Translations under genes and position numbers: made by a program
Source: Lentinus brumalis
Lineage: Eukaryota > Basidiomycota > Agaricomycetes > Polyporales > Polyporaceae
Direction: 5' to 3'
DNA: 64,000 nucleotides
Assembly: GCA_001792895.1 (NCBI GenBank)
Contig: MARA01000018.1
Span: forward strand, 682,001 to 746,000
Shown: piece by piece, positions 1-13,104 of the stretch
Numbering within the stretch: the stretch's first letter is position 1
Layout: each line of letters opens with the position of its first letter
The notes under the pieces: generated by a model
What the model was told of the DNA's origin: nothing
Database searches by the model: none
Seen by the model: only the letters and a program-made list of their open reading frames with translations

Positions 1-1063
1 TCGGCGCGCCGGTGTCGCATCTGGACGGTTAGCACATCACAAAGGTATATGAAAGAGAAGACATACTGCAGCACTCTTGCATCGCTGAGAGGAGGCGGAG
101 GAAGAGGAGAGAACCGCGTTTGAGGCGTTGCGCGGCGCCGGTTCGAGAATTCCACGATGGGCGCTTGCAGCCGACGATCGAGATGGCACAAGTCGCGCTC
201 CTCTCGCTCCTTCCTCCACCATCGCATTGACTTCGCCGTCGTCGTTTGCTTCGTAAACTCGGGCACTAGGGCCGTTGCAAGACGACCGGGACGAGCTCGA
301 AGAACGACGTCTGTCTGCGAAGACGCGTGACGTCTGTCCGCCACAGCGGTGAGAAGTAGAAGGTCAGTGGCCATGCGCAGCGGTGTAGAACGCAACGGTG
401 CGTACCTCTGTGTTGTTCTAGACAGTGTTGCGCGAGTACTAGCTCGCGATAGCTGCCGGCTTGCTGCTGCTACGGCCTCGGAGTCCTGCGAGCCACGACC
501 AAGGTACGTGATCAGCCTTACGGATGCGTATCGCACCGCTGTCGGAGTGCTCTTGGGCTGCCATCCTGGCTACTGGCGCACACACGAACTGGCGACCTGG
601 GCGTGGATCAGATGGCACCGAGCTAGCGATAACGAGCTTGACTGCGTACCTCTTGCGCTCTGCCGATTTCGCGACCTCTCAGCGCGGACAGACTCACTTG
701 CAGTCCTCGTCACTCTGGGTCAAGTTGCTGTCGCGCTCCAAGGAGGAGGCATTTGACATGCACCGCACTTGCTCGTCCGCGAGCTATCACCGAGGGCGGT
801 GTCTTGAGTTCAGTATAAGAAGCACGACTTGTGACATTCATGTTGTGTATCGGTGTGTACGTGGTGAGTGTTTGTGGAAGCGCATCCGGCGGCGGATCAC
901 TAATAGCGCTAGCAGGCCGGTCGCTGTGGGGCGGCTACAATGCAGCCAAAGCATCTCCTCGCTAGTGTTTGTAAGTATTATGATTATAGCAGTTATAGAC
1001 GTGACTCTAAAGTGCGGCGTGATATATACCCATGATCCAAGAAACCCCAACCCGACACGGCCC
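1..1063. other. no recognisable gene
   Basis: Only short overlapping open frames occur here, none with a recognisable domain or a consistent exon chain. The stretch lies downstream of the ERG25 stop codon and probably includes its 3' untranslated region. Nothing else is supported. Confidence 0.5.
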
Positions 1064-2233
1064 TTATGCCGTCTTTTTCTTGCCGGTGAACGAGTACTGC
1101 TCGACCTCGGCCTCTGCGCGGAGGCCCTCCTGCTCGGCCTCGAGCATCATCTTGCGCTCCATGGCTGCGTACTCCTCCGGGGAGAGGTTCAGCTTCTTCA
1201 TGGCGGTGACGCGCTTGCGGTACTCGCGGTACTTGTCGTCGGTGCCGAAGAGGTGGTCGAACCACCGGAAGGACGTCGAGAAGTTGTTCACGAAGGCCAT
1301 GTGGTGGAAGTCGTGGTGCTCGGCGCCGGACCAGAACGGGAGGATGTGCTGCAGCGACCAGGGGAAGTCTGCGAGAGAGAGGAACACATGAGACACCGTG
1401 ATGGGCTCACAGCGGAAGAGGAGACTCACCGTAGCCGCTGTGCGCGTCGACTGCTTGGAAGAGACGGAGGATGATCCAGATGTAGACGGTGACGATGTGG
1501 AGGTCGCGGCGGAAGGCGCAGTAGAGGATGGGGCCAGCGATCGTGCCGGTACCGAGGATCATGACCTCCGCGGGGTGCGCGTACTCCGCAGCGAGACCGA
1601 ACGGCGCCGAGTACTTGTGGTGGATCTTGTGGATGTTCTTGTAGAGGGGACCCCAGTGGAGGGCGCGGTGGGCGAAGAAGTGGAACATGTCCTCGAAGAC
1701 GAAGAAAAACGCGATCTGGGCGGCCTGGTGCGTCCACGCGGGGAAGGGAACTTGCCAGGTGGACATGCCGAAGTACTCAGCCATGGGGTGGAAGAGCCAG
1801 ATCTACACCGGCGTAAACACGGGTTGCGCGAGAGAAGACGCGAGTGTGACACGTACCACCGGGAGTTCGACCATGAAGTGCGAGAAGAGGACCTGCTTGG
1901 TGCACTCCCACTGCTCCTGCGGTGTAGGGATCTTCCCGGGCTGGAGCTTCCACTTCCTGAAGTATGGCATCGAGTCGATGATGATCCATGGTATACAACG
2001 GCCGAAGTAGACAATCTGTCGGACAAGTTTGGACACGCGGACTTCCTGGCGAGTGAAGACAGCGCACATACCTCGTGAAGCAAGAAGCTCGCAAGACCCG
2101 TGGCGATGATAGGGTTCCCGATCCACAGATACCAGGCGGCCCACTGCGCCTCCAGCCAGGTGAGGTTGGAGAAGTCGGTGCCCGCGTTCGCGTAGAGCTG
2201 GTACGCGGTGGGGTGTCCGGCTGTCGAGTTCAT
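1064..2233 (-). CDS. C-4 methylsterol oxidase (ERG25), 4 exons
   Basis: Non-haem di-iron membrane enzyme of the fatty acid hydroxylase superfamily. In ergosterol synthesis it oxidises the C-4 methyl groups of 4,4-dimethylzymosterol in the endoplasmic reticulum. Exons are 2233-2072, 2015-1857, 1802-1430 and 1368-1064, totalling 999 nt (332 aa), a normal length for the family. All three histidine clusters are visible: HFFAHRALH near residues 148-156, HKIHH near 165-169 and HHDFHH near 249-254. Hydrophobic segments flank them. The C-terminus is lysine-rich (GKKKTA), fitting a KKxx-like ER retrieval signal, although the last residues are not the strict motif. The ATG at 2233 opens a conserved-looking N-terminus. 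The gene stands alone, with no related neighbour. Assignment is from motifs and overall sequence pattern; I regard it as secure. Confidence 0.93.
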
Positions 2234-3547
2234 GGCGGGCGTCGGTCGGCGGGGCGGGAGACTAGAACAGGAGTCTGTCGACTGTCCGCGACACGTCGAA
2301 TCCGGAGGAAGATGGGCAAGAGACAACCGCCGTGGCGACAACGGTGGGCGGCCAGCGGGTTTTGTAGCATTTTGACGGGGCGTCGTACGACTCGGCTAAA
2401 GGTATATTCTTCATCTCACGTGGCCGGTGCCGCTCCTCTCCCCGCTCTGGCTCCTCTGGCCAGCTCCAGCCGTGGTCGACCGACTTCGAGCCCGCAGAGC
2501 CCGCCGTCCTGTTGTGGCGTGCCGATTGTGTGGTGCGACATCGACGTTCATGCTGAGCAGTACGTTCCGTAATCGTGCACAACGGTTAGGGAGGAGAGGC
2601 GCCCAGGCGGGCCGCGGCACCGCGCTCGCTGCTCTCAAGTTCTTGATTCAGGCAATGTTGCTTCGGACGGGCTTGCGCACTTTCTTTTGGCTTGAAGGAA
2701 AACAGCCCCATACTGCCCTTCATGACCCAAATGAACTCAGCGATGAGAACGAGCAGGAACGAGCGCGGTATGGGACGAGTCATAGTCCGGAGTCCCAGTG
2801 GCCGCCGGGCTAACTCCTGCTCCCCGGCATACACACGTACGCTATGGTGGAGGCAAGTACTGTCCCGCTGGTTCGCTAGAACGGTACATACTCATCACAG
2901 CGCGTGAGCAGCGCTAGCGCTACGACATAAGTAAGTAAGTAGTAGTAGTTATCGGACTTTCAATAGGTACTTCCCGCGTAACTTGTACGCTGTCCTGACT
3001 CTTCCTCAGCTGGTCGTCTTGCCACTCGAATGAGGTATGCAACACATTCGTTCTATGTCCTCAGCTCATGGACTCTTGACTCACTCCTGACTACTTATCT
3101 AGCTACTCACTCTGACCGATGTTCGCTATCAGGTACAGGTACACTTTACGAGTCGTCTTTCAACTTTCGACCAAGTTACCGAAAGTCAACGTCTCGCAAC
3201 CTCTAGTCCTGAGTTTGCTGCACCCCTTGGCACACCAGAGCGCATCAACATATCTTGCAATCCAGCAATTCAGATATCCCAGTCAGTACCGGCGAGCGTC
3301 AGTACTGAGTGGTCGTTCAGTAAGTACTGTGACTAGTACGAGGACGCCTTCGTTACGCCCCATAACGGAGGCTTGAGACTCGTAAGGATATAGTGAACGG
3401 AACGTGTATACTGACCTCCCACCTTGACTCCTTTCTCAGACAACTTGACCCCCGCCACTGGTCCAGGCCGATCGCAGGCAGCAGCCAGGATCGTCTCAGC
3501 TGCCACTTCTTACATCGCTACCCGCACCGGGTTTGATCTAGCGGACC
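2234..3547. other. intergenic, ERG25 promoter side
   Basis: Contains the ERG25 upstream region. A minus-strand frame at 2586-2834 has one hydrophobic segment (FLLVLIAEFIWVMKG) but no homologue I recognise and no clear context, so it is not called as a gene. The stretch 2900-3540 shows only short GTA/AGT-rich runs. Confidence 0.45.
2417..2422. promoter_or_regulatory. E-box palindrome upstream of ERG25
   Basis: A CACGTG palindrome lies about 185 nt upstream of the ERG25 start codon. Sterol genes in fungi are commonly controlled by SREBP-type bHLH factors that can bind E-boxes. The link here is inference from position and motif only, since a six-base motif can occur by chance. Confidence 0.25.
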
Positions 3548-4245
3548 ATGTCTTCTAAGTTGATGGCGCACGAGCCGCTGCTGTCTCCAGAGACTACAAG
3601 TTTGCAGTCCCCTCGGGATGGGAGCCCACACACCATCAGCGACTCAACATCGTCGAACGACGGAATTCCTCCCGCATACATGTTTCAAAAGATTCCATGG
3701 ACTGCATTCGAAATCGGGGTAAGGCAGCATCTACGTTGTGTCGACACGCAGCTTACATGTGTCCATACTAGGAATGGACGGTTCGCAATATGCTACCCGC
3801 TCTCATTATCCCGCGCTGTCTCAACCCAAACTGGGTGGATTGCGATGAGGATGATCTCCCACTGGTCTGGTTCGGCGCACCATACGACGAGAAGAAGGTC
3901 ATTGGCTTCGCGATAGCCAATGGCTTCGGCGACAAGCGCGACCCCGAAGACGAGATCTACGACGCTAGGTGGACCTGGCTGAACCTCGTCGAACAGTATT
4001 ACAAGCAGTACGGCATATACCTGTGCATGCAGGAGGTCTGGGGATACAACCTCCTCATCTTGGCGTTTCACACGAACCGCGACATGCGCCTGATAACGAA
4101 GGCTCAGCGCCGTCGGATCATCAGCACGTACCGGGCTATGGGCTATAGGGACGAAGAGATGCAGTGGTATCTTGATATTGAGGAGGAGGTACGTTTTCCA
4201 TTGGCATCCGAGTCCTTGATCGATCTGACCATCTGCCAGGTTTGA
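3548..4245 (+). CDS. hypothetical protein, 2-3 exons
   Basis: I do not recognise a domain. The ATG at 3548 opens a 57-codon exon ending at 3718. A 53-nt phase-0 intron (GTAAGG...CTAG) leads to exon 2 at 3772, and the joined frame reads smoothly across EIG/EWTVRNML. The centre is rich in Trp, Tyr, Asp and Glu (for example RWTWLNLVEQYYKQYG) and ends in an acidic IEEE stretch. A possible second intron at 4189-4239 is a multiple of three, so the same stop at 4245 is used whether or not it is spliced. The spliced product is about 197 aa. The charged, aromatic composition and clean splice join favour a real, lineage-restricted gene. It lies directly upstream of the broken kinase but is not fused to it. 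Confidence 0.65.
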
Positions 4246-4559
4246 ACATGTACGCTACAGTGCTCGCACTCTGCTTCGGCTGCCTGACCCAATGACCATG
4301 AGCGCGATATTGGGGCGGCGAATAGTATGGGAAAGTCCTGTTTTGATCGATAGGTATGGTACAAGAGTGTCCTTCTCCGAGTTGTATAGTTCCCCCTCCG
4401 GTCGGCGTCGCGGCTCGTGACTGCCAGTGAGAACTACGTGAACAACCCTTCTCATTACCTCTCGCTCCAGATAATGTTCCGACCAGCGAGTACTTACCTC
4501 AACTCCACCGTGGGCACACCCAGAGCTGTGCCTATTTGCATTCTGCAACTCGCCTCCGA

Positions 4560-5888
4560 CTTGTACACGATGCGCCTAGTTCTCCTCGCAGAGCGAGCGA
4601 AACATGGGGCGTTTGGTGGGTGTCGATAGTAGTACGTGATCGTGGGCCCCTGACTGACATTTTGATCACAGGGCGGGTACATAACGCGCGCGCGCGACGT
4701 AGGATCCGACGAAGGTACTCGCAGTGAAGAAACTGCACGTCACAGACCACGTCAAGCATCCGAGGTTACTGCACGAAGCCTGTGCTCTCGTCATGTTCCA
4801 AAGTCAGCGGGCTCGATTCGTTCGTCCATGTTCCCCGGGCACTTACGACGCTCGACGTATTGCTCATCAGGTCATAAAAGCATCCCTCTGGTTTACGCCT
4901 GGGGAAAGTGGCAGTTCTACGAGTATATAGCCATGGAGTCGCTCAGCGTTGATCTCCGCGGGATGAAGAGCACCGTGACGATGCGGAATCTCCTGGCTCT
5001 CGCGCTGCAGCTTGTAAGTTTCTACTACTACAGCCATGTAGCGGGGCACATATCTGACTCTTCTCAGTTAGATGGTCTCGAACACATACACTCTCGCGGC
5101 ATCCTTCACTGCGACATCAAACCCGGGAACCTCATGCTCGGTTCGGATACCTCCGAGCCAGGTCGCGCGCGTGCGCTTCATCGACTTCGATTTGTGCCGA
5201 CCTAACAAGAATCTCGACACGGCTGAGCACCTTCCGGACAAAGGAACGTCGCACTCCGTAGGAATTCGGCTCTTCATCAGCCTCAACGGGCATCTGCATC
5301 ACTGTGAGTACTTTCAACAGCGATACCCCTGCGAGCGTCGCTCACAAATGGTGTTCGCAGCGCCATCGCGTAGAGACGACATGGAGGCTCGCCCTGGTCG
5401 TCAGTCGCCTCTCTTGGGAGTCTCAGTTACAATGGCGGCTCTCCTCTCGCTGTTCTTTCGATCTGAAGAAGCAGTGGTCCGGCGAACGTCGGGAGGGCGA
5501 GCTCTCTTTGCTCGGCGAGTTTGTTGACTACGCTACAAGTCTGGCATACTCCGAGCAACCCGACTTGGACTACGCTTGCTGGAGGGGCGGCTTCCGTGCT
5601 CTGATCCCAGACCTACCGGACGACCCGCTGTACGAGCCATCAGACCGCTCCGGCTCGCCGTTGGTCAGAAATTTCGACCTGCCGCAGGTTGCCTATCAAT
5701 TCGAGTATAAGGACGATCCCAAGGGAGAGCATCTGCCGCGTGACCCCCCGACGTCGGGTCCGTGGCCGAAACCGTCGGCGTCGTCGGGCGACTGGTGGCC
5801 GACATCGACCTGGTACCCTGCTGTTCCCCTGGAAGAAGACGAGCTGCTCGGGACGAGAGTGGCATCGTCTCGGAGTGCATTGACGTGA
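4560..5888 (+). pseudogene. CK1-type protein kinase, frame-broken
   Basis: Pieces of a casein-kinase-1-like kinase occur in the right order: a glycine-loop remnant (GAFG, about 4607-4616), the ATP-lysine strand VLAVKKL (about 4715), HSRGILHCDIKPGN with the catalytic HCD loop (about 5090-5130), FIDFDLCRP as DFG equivalent (about 5177-5205), the GTSHSVG activation segment, RRDDME (about 5372) and the C-lobe FDLKKQWSGE onward. Short introns with good borders survive, for example the one ending before GHKSIP and the one ending at 5067. The frame nevertheless changes between the glycine loop and VLAVKKL, between GNLMLG and VRFIDF near 5150, and between RRDDMEA and LALVV near 5390. No intron long enough can explain the last two. 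A decaying member of the large fungal CK1 family is the simplest reading; multiple assembly indels are the alternative. Confidence 0.65.
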
Positions 5889-8103
5889 TCGACGAGGACC
5901 CCCAAGCCCACGGACAATCTCTGCTGGGAGATCATGCGCACCCCGTCAGTCGCGAAGAATGTGACACACAAAGAGGATCGCGACCCTCTTGTGACAGCCG
6001 CTCGAAGCAGGAACCAGGATGGCAGCCTTGCTCACCTTCTTAGCTTCAGAACTCCGTTCTCTGTCGCCTCGCCTGCACACTCCTATGCTAGTCACCGGCC
6101 AACCGACAAGCGGCGTCGTTCGATGCTGTGTCTATACACGATGAGCACAACCGTCTCCGCAGGAGGACCATGTATGATGAAAGCTCGTGAATTACGGGAG
6201 AAGAAGCCGACGACCCGCCGAACGAGGGTTCTGTAGTTTTGGCGAGTCTTTAATGGTATGCCTGGCTGATGTCCATCTTGTGCGACAGGGAGGACGTCCT
6301 GCAGAGCGCAGACTGCTTGTAGGCCAAGCATCTGCGTCGGGCAATGAGAAGTGGCGGCTCGGGGGGCGGAGGTCGCGTGATAAAGGCGCAAAGTCATCCG
6401 ATACTCACCATCCTGAACTGACGTGTGGTTGGGGCGCAGAAAGCTCGTTCAAGTGAATCATGAACCTCCATGAACACAGTCATCTTGACCATAATGGGAG
6501 GTGCTCCCATTCAGAGGATGGTAGGGTGAAGAACCAACGCACGCGAGGGTGAGGTCCAATCTAGACACCTTTCCGGCTGAATGCCGCTCATCTTTCGCGT
6601 TCGGTGTCATTTAGGACTTCGGCATTCATCTTGGTACACCGGCAGTATGCGGTTTTCATGCCGGTGAATATACCTGCAGCCTGTGCGTCCAAACCTCTCC
6701 ATTGTACTCTAGTGGACAGGCGACAGACCTTCGACTTCAGTCAACTAGGAGGGAAGGTTCTGCAGCAGCGGCCTGGAACATCTTCTTGCCAAGCCCTGTA
6801 CCTCGTTCACACTGGGCTCGCGCCGGACACCATGGAGTCCGTCAGGCAAGCCGGCACTTCACCCCCTATGACTGACAAACTGACATGAAGTCTTGCTTCT
6901 CAAGCCCGCAACTCACCGATATCCTCCATTGGTGCAGCGAGATGGACCGGAGCGAGTTCGGGTTCTTCCAATCCCCACTTCCCGCCGGCCGATGTCGAGG
7001 TCTCTGCCCTGCTTCTTGCGGGCATAGGTCGCCGGTCCACCGTGTGCCCGCACTAGAAACGCTCTCGTTCGACTTGGCTTCGTGGTGCCTCTGACTCACT
7101 TGTATGGGCCGCTCCTTCCTGAAGGTTATTAACTTTAATGGCAGGTCTTATGGAATGAACAGGACGAGATCGAAGGCACTGAGCTAGACTTTGTGACGGT
7201 CCCTGGGCTCGTGTTGTCCACAATCATGGCTACTCTGAGGCACTGAGAAAGATCCAGGACCGCAGAAGGGGACCACGTCGGGGAGAACTCCGGCCATGAG
7301 GTCGTCGGCGGCTCATCCAGGCTCTATGCCTGAGAACTCGACGTCGCCCACATAGCGTTCTGCCAGAGGAGGCGCCTGTGACTGAGGACGTGCCTGGCTT
7401 CCGGCGCGAGATACTCAACACGAGATGGGAAGAGCCGAAGAGAAGAAGGAAATAGGCACTAGGTGACTCGGGTTGCAGGCTGCCAGCACACGATGCCAGT
7501 GGTCGTCTGGTGCTGGGCACTGGCATACACGCGACATCAGTGATCCTGCGTAACGTGCTGCAAATGACGAGAAGTGGACCTAGCATTGCGTCTTCGAGTC
7601 CCCGGTGAGAAATATCCAGAGATAGGCTTTATTAGCAGCGAGCGGACATACTTACCTGCCGCTCCACCGAGTAAGTACGGGCTCTACCGTAGCGCTGGGA
7701 TTCAATGACAGGGGGATACTTTTCTGAGCCTGGTAGTTCGAGTCAATGTAGAAGACTATCAAAGAGGGGGGATTTGACTTGAAACGGAGAACACCGTGAC
7801 TTGCTAACTCTAGTTGCGACCAGTCAGTGACTACTTCCATGGCGACCTCATTCTCAACTTGAGTATAGGTCATTTAGACATCTCAGGCTGCAGATGGATT
7901 GGCCTTCCCGTACGTCATCAGAAAATCTCATACAAGGTCTGGAATGTGCTGACCCAGCGGAGAGGATGCTGATTCAAGTTCCTACTGTGACTTTCCAAAT
8001 TCGATAGTTGTCACAATCAATTAGTAGTTTGACGCCCCGAGAGCACCGAGCTCAACGACTACGACCTGCTGCCAGTGCATCCGAAATTCTCCTCTTGCGT
8101 CCG
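5889..8103. other. no supported gene
   Basis: No frame shows a recognisable domain. A few stretches such as PALETLSFDLASW near 7055 and VLWNEQDEIEGTELDF near 7150 look protein-like, and could be remnants of an F-box/LRR gene like the one that follows, but they cannot be joined into an open frame. Confidence 0.4.
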
Positions 8104-9969
8104 ATGGCCGCAATCTTCGCTCTGCTGAATGCACCTTTCGAAGAATCTTATGTCGCTTCCAAGCTGAATCCACTTGTCGAAGAACCTCGTACCACGCCTC
8201 TCTATGCACCGACCATCACAGGCAAGGATCATGCCTACCTTCGTCTGCTTGCATTCCCCGTCGAGATACTCGACTTCATATTCCAGGAGCTCGAGTATAA
8301 CCACCTCCCTCCCATTATCCGCGTCAATACTCTCTTCCATACCATTGCCACACGCATCCTGTACCGTGTCATTCCTGAACTACCCCTGGCACGCTGCATC
8401 AAGTGTCTCAAGGTGCTATGCAGCACTCCTGCGAACGCAGTACTCGTTCGGAAACTCTCGATCGACTGGGCACAACACCGTGTCGTCTCGAATCTCTTCC
8501 GTCTCCTCAGAGACACCCTCACACACCTCACGAACCTCCGCCACCTCAGCATCGAGCTCTCGCCGCAGGACAACCACTATGGCCTCGCGTGGGTGCTCGA
8601 TGGCCTCCGGTCGCAGCTCAAGACCCTCGGCACGTCTATCCGCTGCGACTCACAGCTCGCCGCGGTCCTGGAGACACAGCCGGAACTCATCGAGCTATGC
8701 CTGCGTGGCTTCCAGACGAAGCAACCGTTCACTCTTTCCGCCTCCGCCATGCCCAACCTCAGATCGTTCCGCGCCGTACACGCGGGTCCGTCAGTCATCT
8801 CAGCGGTCGTCAAGGGTCGCCCCGTGGAAGCGGTGTCGCTTTCTATGTTCCTGGAGGACGGGTGCCAACCGCTCGACTCGCTGCTCTTGTCGACGTGCCC
8901 TATCAAGCGACTGACGATCATGTCGCTCGATTCCTCCCTGGCCCCGAATGTGCTGCTTCCGGAGGTGGCGAGGCGGATGCCGGAGCTGGAGGCGTTGCAT
9001 GTCGTGGTCCTAATGGCGATGTTCGATAATGTGAGTGCCCGTCCAATGTCGTATCTTGCTCTTGTCTCGTCGCCCCACTTGGGTTTCCCTGGTCAAACAT
9101 TCAGACCCCCAAAATCTCGTACGGGCCCTGGTGCTCCCTCTGGTAGTTGCATGCGGTCATTGTGGTACGTTCCCGGCAGACGCGAGTCCCTTCCGCCGGT
9201 GTACTTGTCATCGTGCAGATGGCGGACGCCAGCCGGTCAGCAACGAACGCATAAGCGGCCATTGAGGGGAAACAACAGCACTTCATATGGTCGTGATGGC
9301 GGGCTCGGCAGGGAAACAGCCGAGATGCCATTACGGTCCGCTACTGCGATATACTTTTCCGTGTGCTCCCTGCTACCCTGAGCGTGCTTGTCTGTCGGAG
9401 TGCACCTGGGTGCTCCAGCGGCCTGTCTGTCGTGGCGTCGCAGCGTGTATTGACTCGGGGACGTGCCCGATCAGCACACTCGGAAATCTTGAGCATGCTT
9501 GCATTTTCGTTCCTTCCGGATATACGCCTCGCATGACGGCAGCAGACGGCGGTCACGACTTGAAGAAATGCGCTATGGGTTCATCTACCCATTTGAAACA
9601 AGTGGATTATGCGACTGTCTGTCGCCGACGGTACCGCGCGAAAGTGTCGGGACCTTGTCGCTCGCTCCAAGCGACGTCACTACCATGTCTTTGAACATCA
9701 GTCTCAGCCGTACCCTTCTCTCAATCAGTAGATATCACATAACACTGACCCTTCTATCGCAGAAAACACTACAGGAATCTGGACCGTCGCTGAAGAAGTT
9801 CTCCGACCTCCGCTACCTGACGTTTATGGCAGCGGGCTCCGCTTCGATAGAGGATGAAGGCCAGATTGCTCGTGCCTGGAGCAAGGCCTGTCCAACGCTT
9901 CGGACCATCATACTGCCGAAGGGCAAGGTATGGTTCGAACGCGACGGCCAGTGGACGTGCTGCGGGTGA
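8104..9969 (+). CDS. F-box/leucine-rich-like protein
   Basis: Probable substrate-recognition subunit of an SCF ubiquitin ligase. The first ATG is at 8104. An F-box-like segment (LLAFPVEILDFIFQELE, about residues 50-90) precedes LRR-like repeats such as LTNLRHLSIEL and MPNLRSFRAV. Exon 1 ends after codon 309 at 9030 with a GTGAGT donor. The C-terminal exon 9763-9969 (KTLQESGPSLKKFSDLRYLTF to a stop) starts in the same phase after a GCAG acceptor. The 732 nt between them is far longer than other introns here. A small exon may lie inside it (a possible acceptor near 9104 and donor near 9147), or the intron may have been enlarged by insertion. With one intron the protein is 377 aa. The class is clear; the target is unknown. 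Confidence 0.7.
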
Positions 9970-12900
9970 TCATGCGGAGCCGTTGGCCGTGGTAGCTGGT
10001 TTCTTGAGAAACTAGCGGACATATCAAGTCGATTCCGGGTCCAATGTGCGGGCATTTTCAATCTCAGCGATTTCAGACTAACGTTGGTCGACTGTACAGA
10101 AATCCCGGACGATCAGGTCGTGGAGACGGAAGGCTCAGGGCTTAGAGGGATGCTCATGCACTGGCCGCTGCTTTGAGACTACCCCGCAGAGGGATGCCGC
10201 CGGGAGGGTGCAGGGATCGTGGTAGAGCGGCATGCCAAGTTAGGACACGGAGCCCATAAGAGTCGGGATAGGACCAAGGTTTGGTTTGTTTGGAGCATGT
10301 ATAGTATTCACGCATCCTGTTTTCTAGGACTTTGTGGACATCGTCTTAACTGGTCGATCGATGCAAATGCTACCACAATCTTCGAATCCGGCGAACGGCC
10401 GCGGATCCTGTAAAGATCGTTGATTTCGCGGAGCTAGCCACAGCGGTCGGGAAGCGTTCCGTATGAAACTTGGTAGCGGAACCAATCCTTTCACGGGTGC
10501 GGGCTCTTGACTGAATTGACGACGTTTTGTCACGCGTCTATGAACCCCACCCTGATATCTGAGGTCAGTCGGTTCTCATACTGCCAAGACCCTGCGATCT
10601 CTTACGTCGGGGATAACCCCTTTCTTGGCAGCATTCGACGGGTGTACAATGTCCGTTGCATCCGGGCTTTTCCGTCGAGTATTCGGTGATGAATCCGGGT
10701 CGCGAATGCTGGCTATCGAGTCTCTGATCCGCGTATGGGCAACTGTCATGTAACCCTCACGAGGTGGCTGAAGGGTAAGTGCCACAGTTTCCCAGCTATT
10801 GGCGCCGTTGACACTTCGCAATGACCACAGAAGACGCTTCGCGGACCCGGGCTCTATGCTCATGCGCCCACACCGGTCGTCCGTGGGGCTTTATTCATGA
10901 TCCCCGTGTACTTGTTCACCGAATCCTGCCACTCCGTATACCGGACACATGGGATATGAAGACCTTCGCACCCTCGAGGCAGCCGCGCTCGCGCCCCCCG
11001 GACATCCATATATCACTTTCGTCTTGGATACTTTGATGCGGCCTCGTTGAGAATACTTGCGGGGAATCAGGACATGTTCCGTGGTCACATTACAGCAATC
11101 CAACCCTCTACACTGCGGAAATTGACATCTCCTTCGCCCCCTTACAATCGCCTCCATCTCCTTCCCACATATCATACTGTGCATGCCACGTTTGGGTCAC
11201 ACGGGGAGCAAGATCAGAACAGTGGCTGCCTCCGTCCGTTCATTCGGATGACATGACTACCCCGCACCCGCCGCCTTTGTCTTATCAGCACATCTAGGAC
11301 ATCTCCAACTCAGCCATGGGGCACATCATGAGGGAGAAGGTGCGAATACGCGTAAAGACCATTCATGCTCTTCGACAGACAGTGAGTACCATCCGTTCCA
11401 GAATCCGTCCCGTGTTCTTACTTTCTAGGTAATTGACCCGCACCACCTCCACGACGCGTGCACTGAATTGAGCTTATTTTGCGTCTTACAAGTACTAGAG
11501 GCATAGCTTCTTGGACTTTCTTACGTCCGCTACTACCAATTCCAATGTCTCTCGACGTCGTGCTAAGCCAATACTCACGCAAGCTACAACGTTTCAACAC
11601 CGATACGCCTGCGTTGCCTTTCAGCTACAGTGGAGCCTCCGGGCGGGCTCTGGCCTGCTGTGGCCTTTAGGCGTTCCGACGGCCACCCGGCACTACATCA
11701 ACAGCCAGGCCTCTACTGACAGCACTCAATTGACGAAGCGAAGAGCGGCGACTTCGTAGTTCTGCGGTCAGGAATAGTCACTGAGACACATCAGCCACGC
11801 GTTGTATCCTACGCATCGTGTCAGCGATCGCCTGTCCTCCCCTCCCACCGAAGGGGCGCGGCTCGCACGCGAGGTCCAATTCAGAGATGTATCGATGTCG
11901 AACTTTATGCAGGGGGTGTTCTTGTCCAACCATGTGAAGCACTCTCGGACCGGACGTCCATTGCTAATTACTCGCAAACGAGTGAGACGCGGAGCTGGTG
12001 CTGGTTTTCGTCCTCTATGGCTATAGGCACTCTTGGTGAGTGATATCTGAGGGGTCGATGATCGCATCCCGCTGACACCAGACGATCCAGCCGGAACATA
12101 CACGCACCAACCTCGCTTAAAGCTCCTTTCCTCCGAGTCTGTCTTCTCTCGGCTTTTTGTGGCTCCACTCATATGTTCTCATGCAGCAGCGCCCGAGCTC
12201 GCATCGGCATACAATACGTACAGCTCAAACGTAAGGGTGATCTTTCATTGGGTGCGCAGCGGGAGCCCGGAGAAGAGAGAGCGCAATACCGCTCACACAG
12301 AGTCGGTCCTTCTGGCGTCGCGACGACCTAGCTGCATCTAGGTCGGCGTAGACTTCAACCATCTACCTTCTCTTGCTTCGTTTCGGGTGCAGTACGGTAA
12401 GTGTCTCGGGGGGATTGAGTACACGTTGCATTTGACTTTCCTTCTGCGTTCACAGGCCGTACGCCACATACCACTCGCTGCCCCTGGCTACGGGGAGTCC
12501 CATCCGCATCGTGCAACAACCCGCTCGCTTCCCCTGGTAGCGGCCTTTACCCGTGAAAGTACTGCCGAACATTCAGTACGGCACAGTGCCTATCAAGATG
12601 CGCGGTTCCGGAAAGGCGTCCTAGCCGCGTGGGTCAGATACTGTCATTCGCATGGGTGCCGCACAATGCATCCGAAGCTGTTGAGTGTGCAACCTTCGCG
12701 GCATCTGTCATGACGTTTTTATAGCCGCCACAGTGGATGACGGACGTCTGCCCCCGGTACGCCCAAGCCGACGGCAACTTACATCAACGCGCGTTCTCAA
12801 CAACGAACGTCGTAGGGTCATGCGTACATTTTGCGCGTACTGGAAGTGACGGGCAGACTGAGCGTAGATGAGCCCCGAAACACATGGGTATCATTGAGGT

Positions 12901-13104
12901 ACTTAGCACAACAGTATAGTACACACAACATCTATGATAGCTGCGATGATCATACGCATGTGGACATGAGGGATGGTAGCAGTGCTGCCGAAAGCTCAAT
13001 GTCCTGATCTCCCGATAACTTGCAAGTTACAACGCATGCGGCTGCGCTCATCGTGATCGTAAACCGTCCGCCGGTAGTTTAGAGCTCATGCGACAGGTGC
13101 GACC
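9970..13104. other. gene-poor stretch, 3.1 kb
   Basis: No recognisable gene on either strand. Around 10000-10176 (+) a frame reads FLEKLADISSRFRVQC and ends at TGA 10176; it may be a decayed coding end but has no partner exon. I see no transposase or reverse-transcriptase motif and no terminal repeats. Confidence 0.4.

Noticed and set aside
8008..8103. Upstream extension of the F-box frame
   Set aside because: It begins with TTG rather than ATG; the first ATG in frame is at 8104.
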